Shown here: positions 34,768 to 44,800 of the stretch, in pieces
Numbering within the stretch: position 1 is the stretch's first letter
Layout: each line of letters begins with the position of its first letter
From: Oceanobacter sp045430275
GTDB lineage: Bacteria; Pseudomonadota; Gammaproteobacteria; Pseudomonadales; Oceanobacteraceae
Assembly: GCA_045430275.1 (NCBI GenBank)
Contig: JAILXU010000015.1
Coordinates: 32,739 to 96,738 of the forward strand
Length of the DNA stretch: 64,000 bases
Direction of reading: 5' to 3'
Notes under the pieces: generated by a model
Databases searched by the model: none
Seen by the model: the letters and a program-made list of their open reading frames with translations, nothing else
What the model was told of the DNA's origin: nothing
Translations under genes and position numbers: made by a program

Positions 34768-35981
34768 TTCTGATGTTACTTATTTTGTTGGTGCCGCTGG
34801 TGCTCTTGTTGCTGTGGCCTGTCTGGTTTCGTGAACCCGTTGCCGTACAGAGTAATGAAAACCGCCGTCTTTATCAGGAACGCACAGCAGAGCTGGCGGC
34901 TAGCGACTGGTCTGAAGATGAAAAGGCGGCTTTTCAGCTTGAACTGGATCGGGAATTTCTGGCTTCTGATGGCGATACTGTTCAATCAGAATTAAACCGC
35001 AAGGTTCACTCATCGTCACCGATGTTAGTGGCTATCGTGTTGGCCTTGTCTGCGGCGATGACGTTGGGGCTGTATCAACTTTGGGGCGCATCCGGCGAGC
35101 TACGAGCAGCCGAGTTGCTGGATCAGGGTGAGAAAACCGAGTTGACGGCTCTGGAACGCACAGAGTTGATGCATCTACTGGGACAGGCAACTCAACGTTA
35201 CCCTGAGCAACTGGAATGGGCGTACTTGAATGCCCGACTGTTGAGTGCGGCGGGTGACTATCAGCAAGCGGTGGAGGTTTTTGAATTCATACTGTCAGCG
35301 TTGCCGGAAGAGGCGACAACGGACAGAGCCGCGACCCTGACCCTGACAGCCGAAGCCCGCTTTTTTGCAGCAGGTCAGAAAGCCGATCAAACAACGTATG
35401 CGCTGGTCGAACAGGCACTGTCATTGAACCCTAGTAGCCGTCAGGCACTGGGACTCGCTGGCATATTGGCCTTTGAACTGGGGAATCCTGCAGCATCCTT
35501 GCAGCATTGGAAGGTGCTCTGGCAAGGATTGCCCGGAGGGCCGGAATCACAGGTTCTGGCTCAGGGAATTCGTCGTGCTGCCCAGCAACTTCAGGCTCAG
35601 GGGCAAGACGTTGATCTGAGCTGGCTGGAACGAGCGCAGCTCAAGATTCGGGTTACCTTGTCGGAAGAAGCTCAAGCGCAAGTGTCGCCATCCGATTCTG
35701 TATTTGTATTGGCCAAGGCCGTCAGTGGCCCGCCGATGCCACTGGCTGCACAGCGACTGACGGTAGCTGATTTACCGCAAACCATTACCTTGAGCGATGC
35801 TCAGGCAATGGCACCGGGCATGAGCCTGAGCAGCTTTGATGACGTTGTGGTGATTGCGCGGGTGTCCAGAACCGGGAAACCATTGGCGCAGGCGGGCGAC
35901 TGGCAAACACGTTCTGATCCGGTCTCGAATCGTCATGACGATGTAATTGCCTTACAGATTGATGAATTGGTTGGTCAGTGA
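34764..35981 (+). CDS. ccmI: cytochrome c maturation TPR protein CcmI
   Basis: A 405-residue protein with two membrane helices (about 2-20 and 88-106) separated by a cytoplasmic loop containing RRLYQERTAELA, a periplasmic TPR-like region (about 130-270) that binds the C-terminus of apocytochrome c, and a C-terminal beta-rich domain. It overlaps ccmH by 4 bases and ends the operon at a strong terminator. Confidence 0.94.
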   Translation: MILMLLILLVPLVLLLLWPVWFREPVAVQSNENRRLYQERTAELAASDWSEDEKAAFQLELDREFLASDGDTVQSELNRKVHSSSPMLVAIVLALSAAMTLGLYQLWGASGELRAAELLDQGEKTELTALERTELMHLLGQATQRYPEQLEWAYLNARLLSAAGDYQQAVEVFEFILSALPEEATTDRAATLTLTAEARFFAAGQKADQTTYALVEQALSLNPSSRQALGLAGILAFELGNPAASLQHWKVLWQGLPGGPESQVLAQGIRRAAQQLQAQGQDVDLSWLERAQLKIRVTLSEEAQAQVSPSDSVFVLAKAVSGPPMPLAAQRLTVADLPQTITLSDAQAMAPGMSLSSFDDVVVIARVSRTGKPLAQAGDWQTRSDPVSNRHDDVIALQIDELVGQ

Positions 35982-35985
35982 TAAC

Positions 35986-36014
35986 AAAAGAGCCAGCATC
36001 AAGCTGGCTCTTTT
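35986..36014. terminator. bidirectional terminator after ccmI
   Basis: AAAAGAGCCAGC / GCTGGCTCTTTT with a 5-base loop forms a 12-bp perfect stem with A- and T-tracts on both sides, serving ccmI and the convergent barrel-protein gene. Confidence 0.9.
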
Positions 36015-36022
36015 GTGTCTGG

Positions 36023-37024
36023 CTATTTGAAATTCCAGGTGACGGAAGCATAGGAAGCCAGGCTGTAAAATTCATTTTCTGGCAGACTGACGGTACTGCT
36101 CTCTTGTAACTCTTTACGTAAACTGTAATGAGCATCCATTCCTAGCATTAAACCCAATCGATGGCTGAAGTGATAACCAATACCTGCCTTGCCAGCGATA
36201 TCAATACCCCCACCAAAAGTCCTGGTCAGTGACCGTCCACCATTACTGTTCAGAATGTTTTCATATACTTGTGTGCCCAGGCCGACTTCCCACATGTAGC
36301 GTATTCCTTTTGTGGGGCGAACGAAGTAACTGTCATAACCTATGCCCGTCATTAATCCGAAGGAAACGGCATCCTCAAAAACAACATCCAGTGTTTCTTC
36401 TGGATCAAAGCGGTTTTCGGCCAGGTATTGCTCTCGTGTGGTAATAATGTTGCCGTCTTTATCTTTCTTCTCACCTTTTTGAATGATTGCATCCATCGCA
36501 TCAAGAAGTTCTTGATTATTTAGAGTATAGCTTTCAACCGCATCGGCAAATTCGTCTGTGCCAGCAGCACTGCGCCAGCCGAAGCGTGAAAAGGCAATTT
36601 TTTGATAGTGCACACCACCGAGAAGATAAAAGCCATTTTGTAGGTGATAGGCCAGCATAACGTCCAGTGTCTGGTAGTTCATGGCTGCCACGTCTTCCTG
36701 AATATTGCCTGAAATGCCTTCTGCTTCCCAGGTTTCATCCGCTTCATTGGAGATCAGGGTCGAACCGGTATTAATAAAGAAGCCCAGTGTGTCTGTGGCT
36801 GCGGTATAGCCACCGGAGCGTTGAACCAGATTGGTTGATGTAAAGGTTGAATCAACTTCTTGTCCAGCAAAGTCTTTCAGATGCTCGCTGTAGCTGACGT
36901 ACTCCAGACCAAAGGCACCGAAGACACTGAAAGGACGGTTCTGAAATTCTTCTGTGTGGGAAGGTAGGCTGATCGTGGCGAGGGTTGCTGCAATCAGGCT
37001 CAGACGAGACAGGGGCAAATCCAT
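36023..37024 (-). CDS. predicted outer-membrane protein, unknown function
   Basis: A 333-residue protein with a signal peptide (about residues 1-20) and a mature part of aromatic, alternating strands ending in SYASVTWNFK, suggesting an 8-10 stranded barrel like OmpW/OprF-type proteins. A central charged segment (about 180-215, Lys/Asp/Glu-rich, KGEKKDKDGN) breaks the pattern and is probably a long external loop. I start at the ATG at 37024 (GAGG 8 bases upstream). It shares a direction with the upstream porin but has its own spacing, with the porin terminator in between. Confidence 0.75.
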   Translation of the reverse strand: MDLPLSRLSLIAATLATISLPSHTEEFQNRPFSVFGAFGLEYVSYSEHLKDFAGQEVDSTFTSTNLVQRSGGYTAATDTLGFFINTGSTLISNEADETWEAEGISGNIQEDVAAMNYQTLDVMLAYHLQNGFYLLGGVHYQKIAFSRFGWRSAAGTDEFADAVESYTLNNQELLDAMDAIIQKGEKKDKDGNIITTREQYLAENRFDPEETLDVVFEDAVSFGLMTGIGYDSYFVRPTKGIRYMWEVGLGTQVYENILNSNGGRSLTRTFGGGIDIAGKAGIGYHFSHRLGLMLGMDAHYSLRKELQESSTVSLPENEFYSLASYASVTWNFK

Positions 37025-37107
37025 GACAATAACCTCGATGGTGTGTGTATCGAGACTATACAAAAGGCTGTGTTAAATAACGATATGAGAACAGCGATGG
37101 CTTAAAC

Positions 37108-37138
37108 AAAAACAGCCCGGATAAACCGGGCTGTTTTT
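37108..37138 (-). terminator. intrinsic terminator of the porin gene
   Basis: The stem CAGCCCGG/CCGGGCTG, extended by A/T pairs, has a 5-base loop and is followed on the minus strand by a run of five T. It lies 28 bases after the porin stop. Confidence 0.9.
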
Positions 37139-37165
37139 TAGGTATTCGATGAAATATCGAAAATC

Positions 37166-38299
37166 TTAGAAAGCGTACTTGGCAGTGAAGTGCAGACGCT
37201 TGAAGTCACCTTCAGCACCGCTTTCTTTCTTCAGAGTCGCCTTGGAAGCTTCAACACCGAACGTCATTTTAGGTGCTGGAGACCACATGACGTTAGCGCG
37301 GATGCTTTTAGATGACTCATTCAATGCGCCATTGGAATCGTTAACAGCGTCCTGATGATTGTCGGCACGGAACATGCTGTAAGCCAAGGTGCTGCGTACA
37401 GAGTCAGTCCAGAAGTGACGGTAGCCAATATAGGCGGCTGTTACGCTGTTGCCAACGATATCGCCTTTCCTGGTTAAGGTCGCATCATTGGAAGCATTGA
37501 TTGAAATGTAACGTCCAAGGTGGCCTTTGGATACAGAGAATTTAACATCGTCTTTACCCAACTGAACCTTACCAGAAGCCGTCAGACCAAAACGAATAAC
37601 TGATTCATCAGTGTCGCCTTCGGTATAAGCAAACTGGCGAGCGATACCGGCAACCATAAAGTCAGCGTTATCAGCTTTGATGTTGTAGCGAACAATCAGG
37701 TCAGGAAGAGTTGCATCATCTGTCTCAACACGCTTATCTACTACATTCAGGGCAGTCTCAGAGTTTTCCAGAGCAACCTGAAGAGGGCCATTGGTATAGC
37801 GAACCATGGACTGGCGCGCAAACACAGAACCATCACTTACGCCCAGAAAGTCAACGCTTTCTGGCAAGTGAGCTGGGTTCATTAAAGTCGTCCAGGTCTG
37901 ACCGAAGGTGTAGTTACCGTACTTGAAGAATGCATGACGCAGACGAGGGTTAGACGAGTTAGAAATACGCTCGTTTGCACCGCCGCTCAGGAAGTCCAGC
38001 TCAATAAAAGAAACAACCTTTTCGCCGTTATCCAGGCTAGTAGTTGTCTTGAAGTTAAAGCGAGACGTTTGTACACCTGAATCAAATTCAGTGCGGCCTT
38101 CAGCACCACCAGTAGGTGTCAGAGAAGGAACGTAAAATACTTTACCCAGATCAGCTAAAGCGTCATTGCCTTCACCGTCAGAGTATTTGGTCATCATTGC
38201 GTCGTACTTAACATAACCACCGAATTTGAATTCAGTGTTTGCAGCCTGTACAGCCATTGGCAGGGCGGCGGCCAACAGGATTATTGAGGTTTTGCGCAT
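37166..38299 (-). CDS. DcaP-like trimeric porin
   Basis: A 377-residue outer-membrane protein with a signal peptide cleaved near VQA|ANT and a C-terminal aromatic end (HFTAKYAF) as required for BAM insertion. The sequence (FKFGGYVKYDAMM, FIELDFLSGGANERISNSSNPRLRHAFFKYGNYTFGQTWTTLMN in its order) fits the DcaP family, whose members admit dicarboxylates and other anionic solutes. It is divergent from acs, separated by 632 bases, and might feed the acetate or TRAP substrate uptake, which is inference. GGAG precedes the ATG. Confidence 0.85.
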   Translation of the reverse strand: MRKTSIILLAAALPMAVQAANTEFKFGGYVKYDAMMTKYSDGEGNDALADLGKVFYVPSLTPTGGAEGRTEFDSGVQTSRFNFKTTTSLDNGEKVVSFIELDFLSGGANERISNSSNPRLRHAFFKYGNYTFGQTWTTLMNPAHLPESVDFLGVSDGSVFARQSMVRYTNGPLQVALENSETALNVVDKRVETDDATLPDLIVRYNIKADNADFMVAGIARQFAYTEGDTDESVIRFGLTASGKVQLGKDDVKFSVSKGHLGRYISINASNDATLTRKGDIVGNSVTAAYIGYRHFWTDSVRSTLAYSMFRADNHQDAVNDSNGALNESSKSIRANVMWSPAPKMTFGVEASKATLKKESGAEGDFKRLHFTAKYAF

Positions 38300-38931
38300 T
38301 TGCTCGCTCTCCTATGTATTATCATTGTTCTGCGCCGACACTATGGTGCACGACTCTGAGGCGGTCAAATTAGCCAAAAGTCTTACCAGTAATCCTCATT
38401 GGTATAAGTACCGAGGTGGCGTGGTAGTGGCTCTGAAGCAGAATTCCCTGTCCTGACCAACCCATTCAGACTGTGTGCACCTTTGCATTGACGTCAGTTA
38501 AGAGGTCTTTTGCATGAATAGCGGGGCCAAGCCTACACCGAAGTAGTATCAAAATGAATATGTTCCATCGAGTTCTGTATCACATTTGGCGTTTTTTGTA
38601 GGTGATTACCCGTATTTGGTGCCAAAAAAGATGAAAAATGGAACCTGGTTCTTTTATTGCCAACGGTTGACGGTGGCCGCAGTAGCGGGCTTGAGGCCAT
38701 TGTGTACGGTATTCATTCAGCGGCTGCGGCGCTAAAACAGCGGGGCTATTCAAGACAAAATTGATTGGCTCGATATGCGTTATGGCGGGCGTCTTTTCTG
38801 AGCTACAGACCCCGAGTAGACCATTGTCTAATTTTGACTTGGGCGGTCAATGACCAAGATGATTTGAGCAGTCTATTCGCGGTGTGGGACAAAGGAATCG
38901 CGATTAAAATTATATAAGAGGGGAGAACGCC
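38300..38931. other. 632-base intergenic region between the porin and acs
   Basis: No credible gene. It must carry both divergent promoters. The clearest element is a dyad at about 38838-38858: CTTGG and GGTCA on the left mirrored by TGACCAAG on the right, 75 bases before acs; it includes the perfect 11-base palindrome GGTCAATGACC and an overlapping TTGAC/GTCAA pair. It is a candidate CrbR or other activator site. A TATATAAG lies just before the acs ribosome site AGGGGAG. Confidence 0.45.
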
Positions 38932-40881
38932 ATGAGCGACCAGAAGGTTTATCCAGTCAAGCCGGAGTTTGCTGATTCAGCCTGGATCGATAACGATAAG
39001 TACATGCAAATGTATCAGCAGTCTGTCATTAACCCGGAAGGTTTCTGGCGTGAACAGGCAATGGAGCGGATTGACTGGATGCGTCCTTTCACCAAGGTTC
39101 GCAACGTTTCTTTTGATGATCATAACGTTGACATCCGCTGGTTCGAAGACGGCACGACCAACATGGCCGCGAACTGTCTGGATCGCCATCTGGAAACCCG
39201 TGGTGATCAGACGGCAATCATCTGGGAAGGTGATGACCCTTCTGAAAGCAAGCACATCACTTACCGTGAGCTGCATGAGCAGGTTTCCCGCTTCTCCAAT
39301 GCGCTGCGCAGTCAGGGCGTTCGTCGTGGCGATATCGTTTCCATCTACATGCCGATGATTCCTGAGACCGCCGTCGTGATGCTGGCGTGTACTCGTATTG
39401 GTGCTATTCACTCCATCGTTTTTGGTGGTTTCTCTCCGGAAGCCCTTGCAGGTCGTATCGAAGACAGTAACGCCAAGATCGTTATTACAGCCGACCAGGG
39501 CCTGCGCGCCGGTAAAGCCGTTGCACTGAAAGCCAATGTGGATGCTGCGATGGATCTGCCTGCAGCGGCGGGTGTTGAAAAAGTCATCGTTGTTAAGCGT
39601 ACCGGTGCTGATGTGGCCTGGAATGCTGACCGTGATGTCTGGTATCACGAGCTGATGGCGCTGTCTTCTGCCAACTGCCCAGCCGAAGAAATGGGCGCTG
39701 AAGATCCATTGTTCATCCTGTACACCTCGGGTTCTACCGGTAAGCCAAAAGGCGTTGTTCATACAACTGGCGGCTACATGGTATGGGCTTCCATGACTCA
39801 CCAGTACGTGTTCGATTATCACGATGGTGATGTGTACTGGTGTACTGCGGATGTGGGCTGGATTACTGGTCATACGTACCTGATCTACGGCCCGCTGCTG
39901 AATGGCGGTATCACCCTGATTTCTGAAGGTGTACCTAACTATCCTGGCGTTAACCGCTGGAGCCAGATTATTGACAAGCATAAGGTCAATATTCTCTACA
40001 CAGCCCCGACCGCCATTCGTTCCCTGATGGCTGAAGGCAGTGCAGCTACTGAAGGCACCAGCCGTGAGTCCTTGCGTATTCTTGGCTCCGTTGGTGAACC
40101 AATTAACCCGGAAGCATGGGATTGGTACAACAAGAATATTGGTAATGAGCAATGCCCAATTGTTGATACCTGGTGGCAGACTGAAACGGGCGGCATCATG
40201 ATTACGCCTCTGCCAGGTGCTACTGGCCTGAAGCCAGGTTCGGCAACTCGTCCGTTCTTCGGTGTACAGCCTGCGCTGGTTGATAATGCCGGTATGATTC
40301 AGGAAGGTGCTACCGAAGGTAACCTGGTCATGATCGATAGCTGGCCGGGTCAGTCCCGTACTGTTTACGGCGACCATGAGCGCTTTGTTCAGACTTACTT
40401 CTCTACTTTCCGTGGCATGTACTTCTCTGGTGACGGCGCACGTCGTGACGAAGACGGTTACTACTGGATCACGGGTCGTGTTGATGACGTGATCAATGTA
40501 TCTGGTCACCGTATGGGTACGGCTGAAGTTGAGAGCGCGCTGGTTGCGCATCCAAAAGTTGCGGAAGCTGCTGTTGTTGGCTATCCACACGATATCAAAG
40601 GTCAGGGCATCTATGTCTATGTCACTTTGAACAGCGGCGAAGAAGCCAGTGACGAGTTGGCCGCCGAGTTGCGCAAGTGGGTTCGTACTGAAATTGGCCC
40701 AGTTGCTACACCAGATCTGATTCAAATCACACCAGGACTTCCAAAGACACGTTCAGGCAAAATCATGCGTCGTATTCTGCGCAAGATTGCTGCCAATGAG
40801 CACGATGCTTTGGGTGACGTGTCCACTTTGGCGGACCCATCGGTTGTTGATACCTTGATCGACGATCGCCTGAACCGCTAA
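38932..40881 (+). CDS. acs: acetyl-CoA synthetase (acetate:CoA ligase, AMP-forming)
   Basis: A 649-residue cytosolic enzyme that activates acetate via acetyl-AMP to acetyl-CoA. The adenylation P-loop YTSGSTGKPKG is at about residues 264-274, further motifs include WWQTETGG and TGRVDDVINVSGHRMGTAEVE, and the regulatory lysine K610 in PKTRSGKIMRR is the usual acetylation site. The length equals E. coli Acs (652). It is followed by its own terminator and then the response regulator crbR; in Vibrio and Pseudomonas the CrbS/CrbR pair controls acs. Codon use is strongly biased, as in highly expressed genes. Confidence 0.98.
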   Translation: MSDQKVYPVKPEFADSAWIDNDKYMQMYQQSVINPEGFWREQAMERIDWMRPFTKVRNVSFDDHNVDIRWFEDGTTNMAANCLDRHLETRGDQTAIIWEGDDPSESKHITYRELHEQVSRFSNALRSQGVRRGDIVSIYMPMIPETAVVMLACTRIGAIHSIVFGGFSPEALAGRIEDSNAKIVITADQGLRAGKAVALKANVDAAMDLPAAAGVEKVIVVKRTGADVAWNADRDVWYHELMALSSANCPAEEMGAEDPLFILYTSGSTGKPKGVVHTTGGYMVWASMTHQYVFDYHDGDVYWCTADVGWITGHTYLIYGPLLNGGITLISEGVPNYPGVNRWSQIIDKHKVNILYTAPTAIRSLMAEGSAATEGTSRESLRILGSVGEPINPEAWDWYNKNIGNEQCPIVDTWWQTETGGIMITPLPGATGLKPGSATRPFFGVQPALVDNAGMIQEGATEGNLVMIDSWPGQSRTVYGDHERFVQTYFSTFRGMYFSGDGARRDEDGYYWITGRVDDVINVSGHRMGTAEVESALVAHPKVAEAAVVGYPHDIKGQGIYVYVTLNSGEEASDELAAELRKWVRTEIGPVATPDLIQITPGLPKTRSGKIMRRILRKIAANEHDALGDVSTLADPSVVDTLIDDRLNR

Positions 40882-40910
40882 TCACGTTCGACAGGTTTTT
40901 GCGCGCCTTG

Positions 40911-40942
40911 GCCGACCCGGTATTCCCGGGTCGGCTTTTTTT
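40911..40942 (+). terminator. intrinsic terminator of acs
   Basis: GCCGACCCGG/CCGGGTCGGC, a 10-bp perfect stem with a 5-base loop, followed by seven T. Confidence 0.95.
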
Positions 40943-41106
40943 GTTTATTTTGAGCGAGCAAGGTATTCTGCGCCGATATGTTGTCGAATCTGTTGAATCG
41001 GTCATACCTGACTTATGGTGACACTGAGTATTGGCAGGTGACTGTGCCGATTGGGGTTTGGCGATGAGTATCTGTCGTCAGGATTGTTCCGCCCATGGGG
41101 GATTAA

Positions 41107-41778
41107 ATGCCGTTAGCCCAAAAAATCATTATTGCCGATGACCACCCGCTGTTTCGTGCTGCCATGCAGCAGGCTGTTATGCAGCTGGTTCCTGATGTTG
41201 AAATTGAGCAGGCCGAATCGCTACCGGGATTACAAAAAGTTGTAGAGCAGCACAGCAACGCTGATCTGATTTTGCTTGATTTGCAGATGCCCGGTGCTCA
41301 TGGCTATTCTGGTCTGGTCTTTCTTCGATCACACTTCCCTGAAATTCCGGTGATTGTTGTCTCGGCCTGTGAAGACCCGGCCATTATGTGTCAGGCACTT
41401 GATCATCAAGCCTCTGGCTATATTGCCAAGTCGTCGCCACTGGATGATATTTCTGAGGCCATTCGTAAAGTATTGGAAGGTGATTTGTATCTGCCTGAGG
41501 TCGCACGTCGACATCAGCATCAGCCGAATCAGAACGCTATGGATCTGGCGGAGCGTTTGGCCAGCCTGACGCCACAGCAGTTCCGGGTTTTGACCATGAT
41601 GGCAGAAGGCATGTTGAACAAGCAGATTGCTTATGATCTGGAAGTCAGCGAAGCGACGATCAAAGCGCATGTTACCGCTATTTTCCGTAAATTGGGTGTC
41701 AGAACCCGTACTCAGGCGGTGATTGCGGTGCAAAGTCTGGATATCGAGAAACCAGATACTCAAATCGCCCGATCATGA
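41107..41778 (+). CDS. crbR: LuxR-family response regulator CrbR (ErdR-like)
   Basis: A 223-residue regulator: receiver domain with D11/D12 and phospho-acceptor D58 in LILLDLQMPG, then a LuxR/FixJ HTH (LTPQQFRVLTMMAEGMLNKQIAYDLEVSEATIKAHVTAIFRKLG). The sequence pattern and position between acs and the transporter-kinase gene match CrbR of Vibrio and ErdR of Pseudomonas, which activate acetate and ethanol-acetate genes. The neighbouring crbS, convergent with it, is the likely cognate kinase. GGGGGATTAA precedes the ATG. Confidence 0.85.
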   Translation: MPLAQKIIIADDHPLFRAAMQQAVMQLVPDVEIEQAESLPGLQKVVEQHSNADLILLDLQMPGAHGYSGLVFLRSHFPEIPVIVVSACEDPAIMCQALDHQASGYIAKSSPLDDISEAIRKVLEGDLYLPEVARRHQHQPNQNAMDLAERLASLTPQQFRVLTMMAEGMLNKQIAYDLEVSEATIKAHVTAIFRKLGVRTRTQAVIAVQSLDIEKPDTQIARS

Positions 41779-41828
41779 GCCGTTAGTCACGACTGATTGG
41801 TGTTGGTTTATTAGTGTTGGTTTAGCAG

Positions 41829-41865
41829 AAGCCGGAGTGCTGTTTTACAGCCTCCGGCTTTTTGC
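41829..41865 (+). terminator. terminator between crbR and crbS
   Basis: AAGCCGGAG pairs with CTCCGGCTT around an internal GCTGT/ACAGC stem, followed by TTTTTGCTTTTT on the plus strand, so it mainly serves crbR. Confidence 0.85.
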
Positions 41866-41871
41866 TTTTTA

Positions 41872-44800
41872 TTAGCTGACCAAACGTCGAATCAAGGCCC
41901 GCATGGCGGCGGGTTTGATGGGCTTGCGCAGGAAATAAAATCCCAGTGCCTTGGCCTCTTCCGCGACTTCCGGGCGAGGGTCGGCAGAAATCAGAATGCC
42001 TGGAATCTCGGGGTCTGAGAATCGGGTTCTCATGGCTGTCATGGCCTGCAGGCCGGTTTCATCATCATCAAGTTGGTAATCCGCGAGCATAATGGCGGGT
42101 TTGAAGGGAATGGACTCAGCCTCCTTGAGATCACTGCAGCCGTAGACCTTGCACTGCCAGCTCGTTAATAAAGCGTCCATGCCGGTTAACACTTCAGGGT
42201 CATTATCAATGCAAAAGGTCTGAATACCTTCAAAACTCGACTCTGCCCGCACCTTGCGATCGTGGTTATCCTGATGGGTCGGATTGGGTTCCGTGATCGG
42301 AACGGTGAGGGTGAAACACGTGCCCTGACCAACACGGGATTTGACCTTGACCGTATGTCCCATACGCTTGGTCATTCGGTCAACAATAGCCAGCCCCAGG
42401 CCGAGCCCTTTGGTGTCCTGATGTTGATGATTAAGGCGGTGAAACTCGCCAAAGATATCGCGCAATTTGGATTCCGGTATGCCATCCCCCGTGTCCCACA
42501 CTTCGATTTCCAGTGTGTTGCCTCGGCGACGACAGCCCAGCAATACCCCACCTGACTGGGTGTAGCGCACGGCATTGCTCAGGAAATTCTGAATAATCCG
42601 ACGCAACCAGTGAGCATCGCTGATCACCCAGGCATCACAGAATCGCACGGTTAATTTGAGCTGTTTCTCAGCGGCCAGTGCCGTGAATTCATCCCGCAAC
42701 GGTTTGAGTACGGTGCTGAGTTGAATCGCGTGTTCTGAAGGTTCCATGGCTCCGGCATCCAGTTTGGCAATTTCTACCAGCACGGATAAAACATCTTCGG
42801 CGGATTGCAGAGCGCCTTCCAGGTGCTCCAGCAAATTATGTTGTTCGTCGTTCAGATTTTTCTGAGCCAGAGTGGAGGCAAACAGTTTGGCGGCGTTCAA
42901 TGGTTGCATCAGGTCATGACCTGCCGCCGCCAGAAAGCGGGTTTTGCTGGTATTGGCTTCAATTAACTGAGAGGTCAGGTCATCCAGTTCCTGGGAGCTT
43001 TTTTCGACGCGTTGCTCCAGATTGATATTGGCCTCTTTCAAGGCCTGTTCTGCCCGGCGGTGAACCGTAATGTCGGTGAAGCTGGTAACAAACCCGCCAT
43101 CGGGCATTGGGTGGCCTTGCATATAGATAACCAGACCATTGGGCAAGATTCGTTCAAACTGGTGCGCAGAGCTGGTGCGCAAGAAACTCATGCGGCGATT
43201 TACCTGATCCTGAACATCCCCCAGTCCACAGAAGCCTCTGCGAGCATTGTAAGCTATCACTTCTTCAATTGGTTTGCCCGTGTGAATAAAGTCTGACGGG
43301 TAATTGAAAATTTCAGAATAGCGGTGATTCCAGGCCACCAGACGCAAGTCCTTATCCACCACGCTGACACCCTGCTGCAGGTTCTCAAGAGCGGCCTGAA
43401 GTTGTTCCCGATTCATGGAAAAAGCCTGGCTGGCTTCGCTGGCCAGAAAGGCCAGGTCCCGAATCTGGATGCGTTCACCCCCCAGCAGTGTGGAGAAGAT
43501 GACACGGGCAGAAGAAGAACCGACTACCGATGCGAGTAACTTTTCCGCTTCTTGTAGCAGGCTGCTGCTGGCGACGGAATTCTTGTACTGAATACCGTGG
43601 CGGCCCTGATAATCAGAGAAGAAGTCCTCGGTTTTTCGGAATCCGAGAATGCGCTCCAGAACGACACGAACGTCATCAACCTTGCAATCGAATGCGGGCA
43701 CCAGGCGGTCGCTGCTCAGAATCGGACGAGAGCTGGTGAAATCACCGGCCAGCATCTTTTCACGTACCGAGGCATTGGTGACCAGAGAGAACAGGACATA
43801 GAAGAACAGATTAACCAGCAGGCTGAAAATCACGCCAAAGCTGAAGGTGTCCATATCCAGCCCGAGCACCAGTAGGGGCAGTTGCTCAGAAGGCACGGCG
43901 GCAGGCAGACTCTGGGTGATAAAGGGCCACATCAGGCCATAGAACCAGACGCTGGTTCCTGATATCAATCCTGCGATGGCTCCCTGACGGTTGCCTCGTT
44001 GCCAAACCAGGCCGCCAATCAGAGAGGGTGCGAACTGGGCAGCGGCTGCAAATGAGAGCATGCCAATGGCGGCCAATGACTCAAATTCGCCCACCGTGCG
44101 ATAGAACAGGTAAGAGCCGAGAATCAGGACAACAATGACCAGGCGTCGCACGGTTAACACCAGACGAGTGACGGTAGAGGATTTTTTGATTTCATCGGGG
44201 GTGTGTTTTTGGCGAAAAATCAAAGGCAATACCAGCTCGTTCGACACCATGGTGCTGACGGCAATGGTAGCGACAATGATCATGCCGGTTGCGGCGCTGC
44301 CCCCACCAATAAAGGCCATGATTGCCAGGCTTTCCTGCCCCAGAGCGACCGGCAGGCTGAGCACATAGGTATCGGGAGCGAAGCCAATGTCCTGCATGAA
44401 CAGGTGTCCGGTTAGGGCAATGGGCACAACGAAGATAACCAGCAACAGCAGATAGGTCGGGAAGAAAATGCGGGCTGTTCGAAGGTGATTGACTGACTCA
44501 TTTTCGATCACGCTGACCTGAAACTGTCGTGGCAATGCCAGCAAGGCAAATCCGGCCAGAAACGTTTGCAGAATAAAGGAAACCGAAATCAGGTCGCTGT
44601 TCAGCAAGGGGTGATCGGGCATGACCGATTCGGTGATATCAAAGATCTCGCTGGGCGAATCGTACAGAAAACTGACCACCCAGATGCCTACGGCGACAAA
44701 CGCCACCAGCTTGATGATGGATTCAAACGCCACTGCCAACATCATGCCGGGGTGTTGTTCGCTGGCATCAATGTTTCGTGTACCAAAAATGATGACAAAG

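Noticed and set aside
38977..40725. A 582-residue open frame antisense to acs
   Set aside because: It lies wholly within acs, has no ribosome site and no recognisable domain; long antisense frames arise from the strong codon bias of acs.
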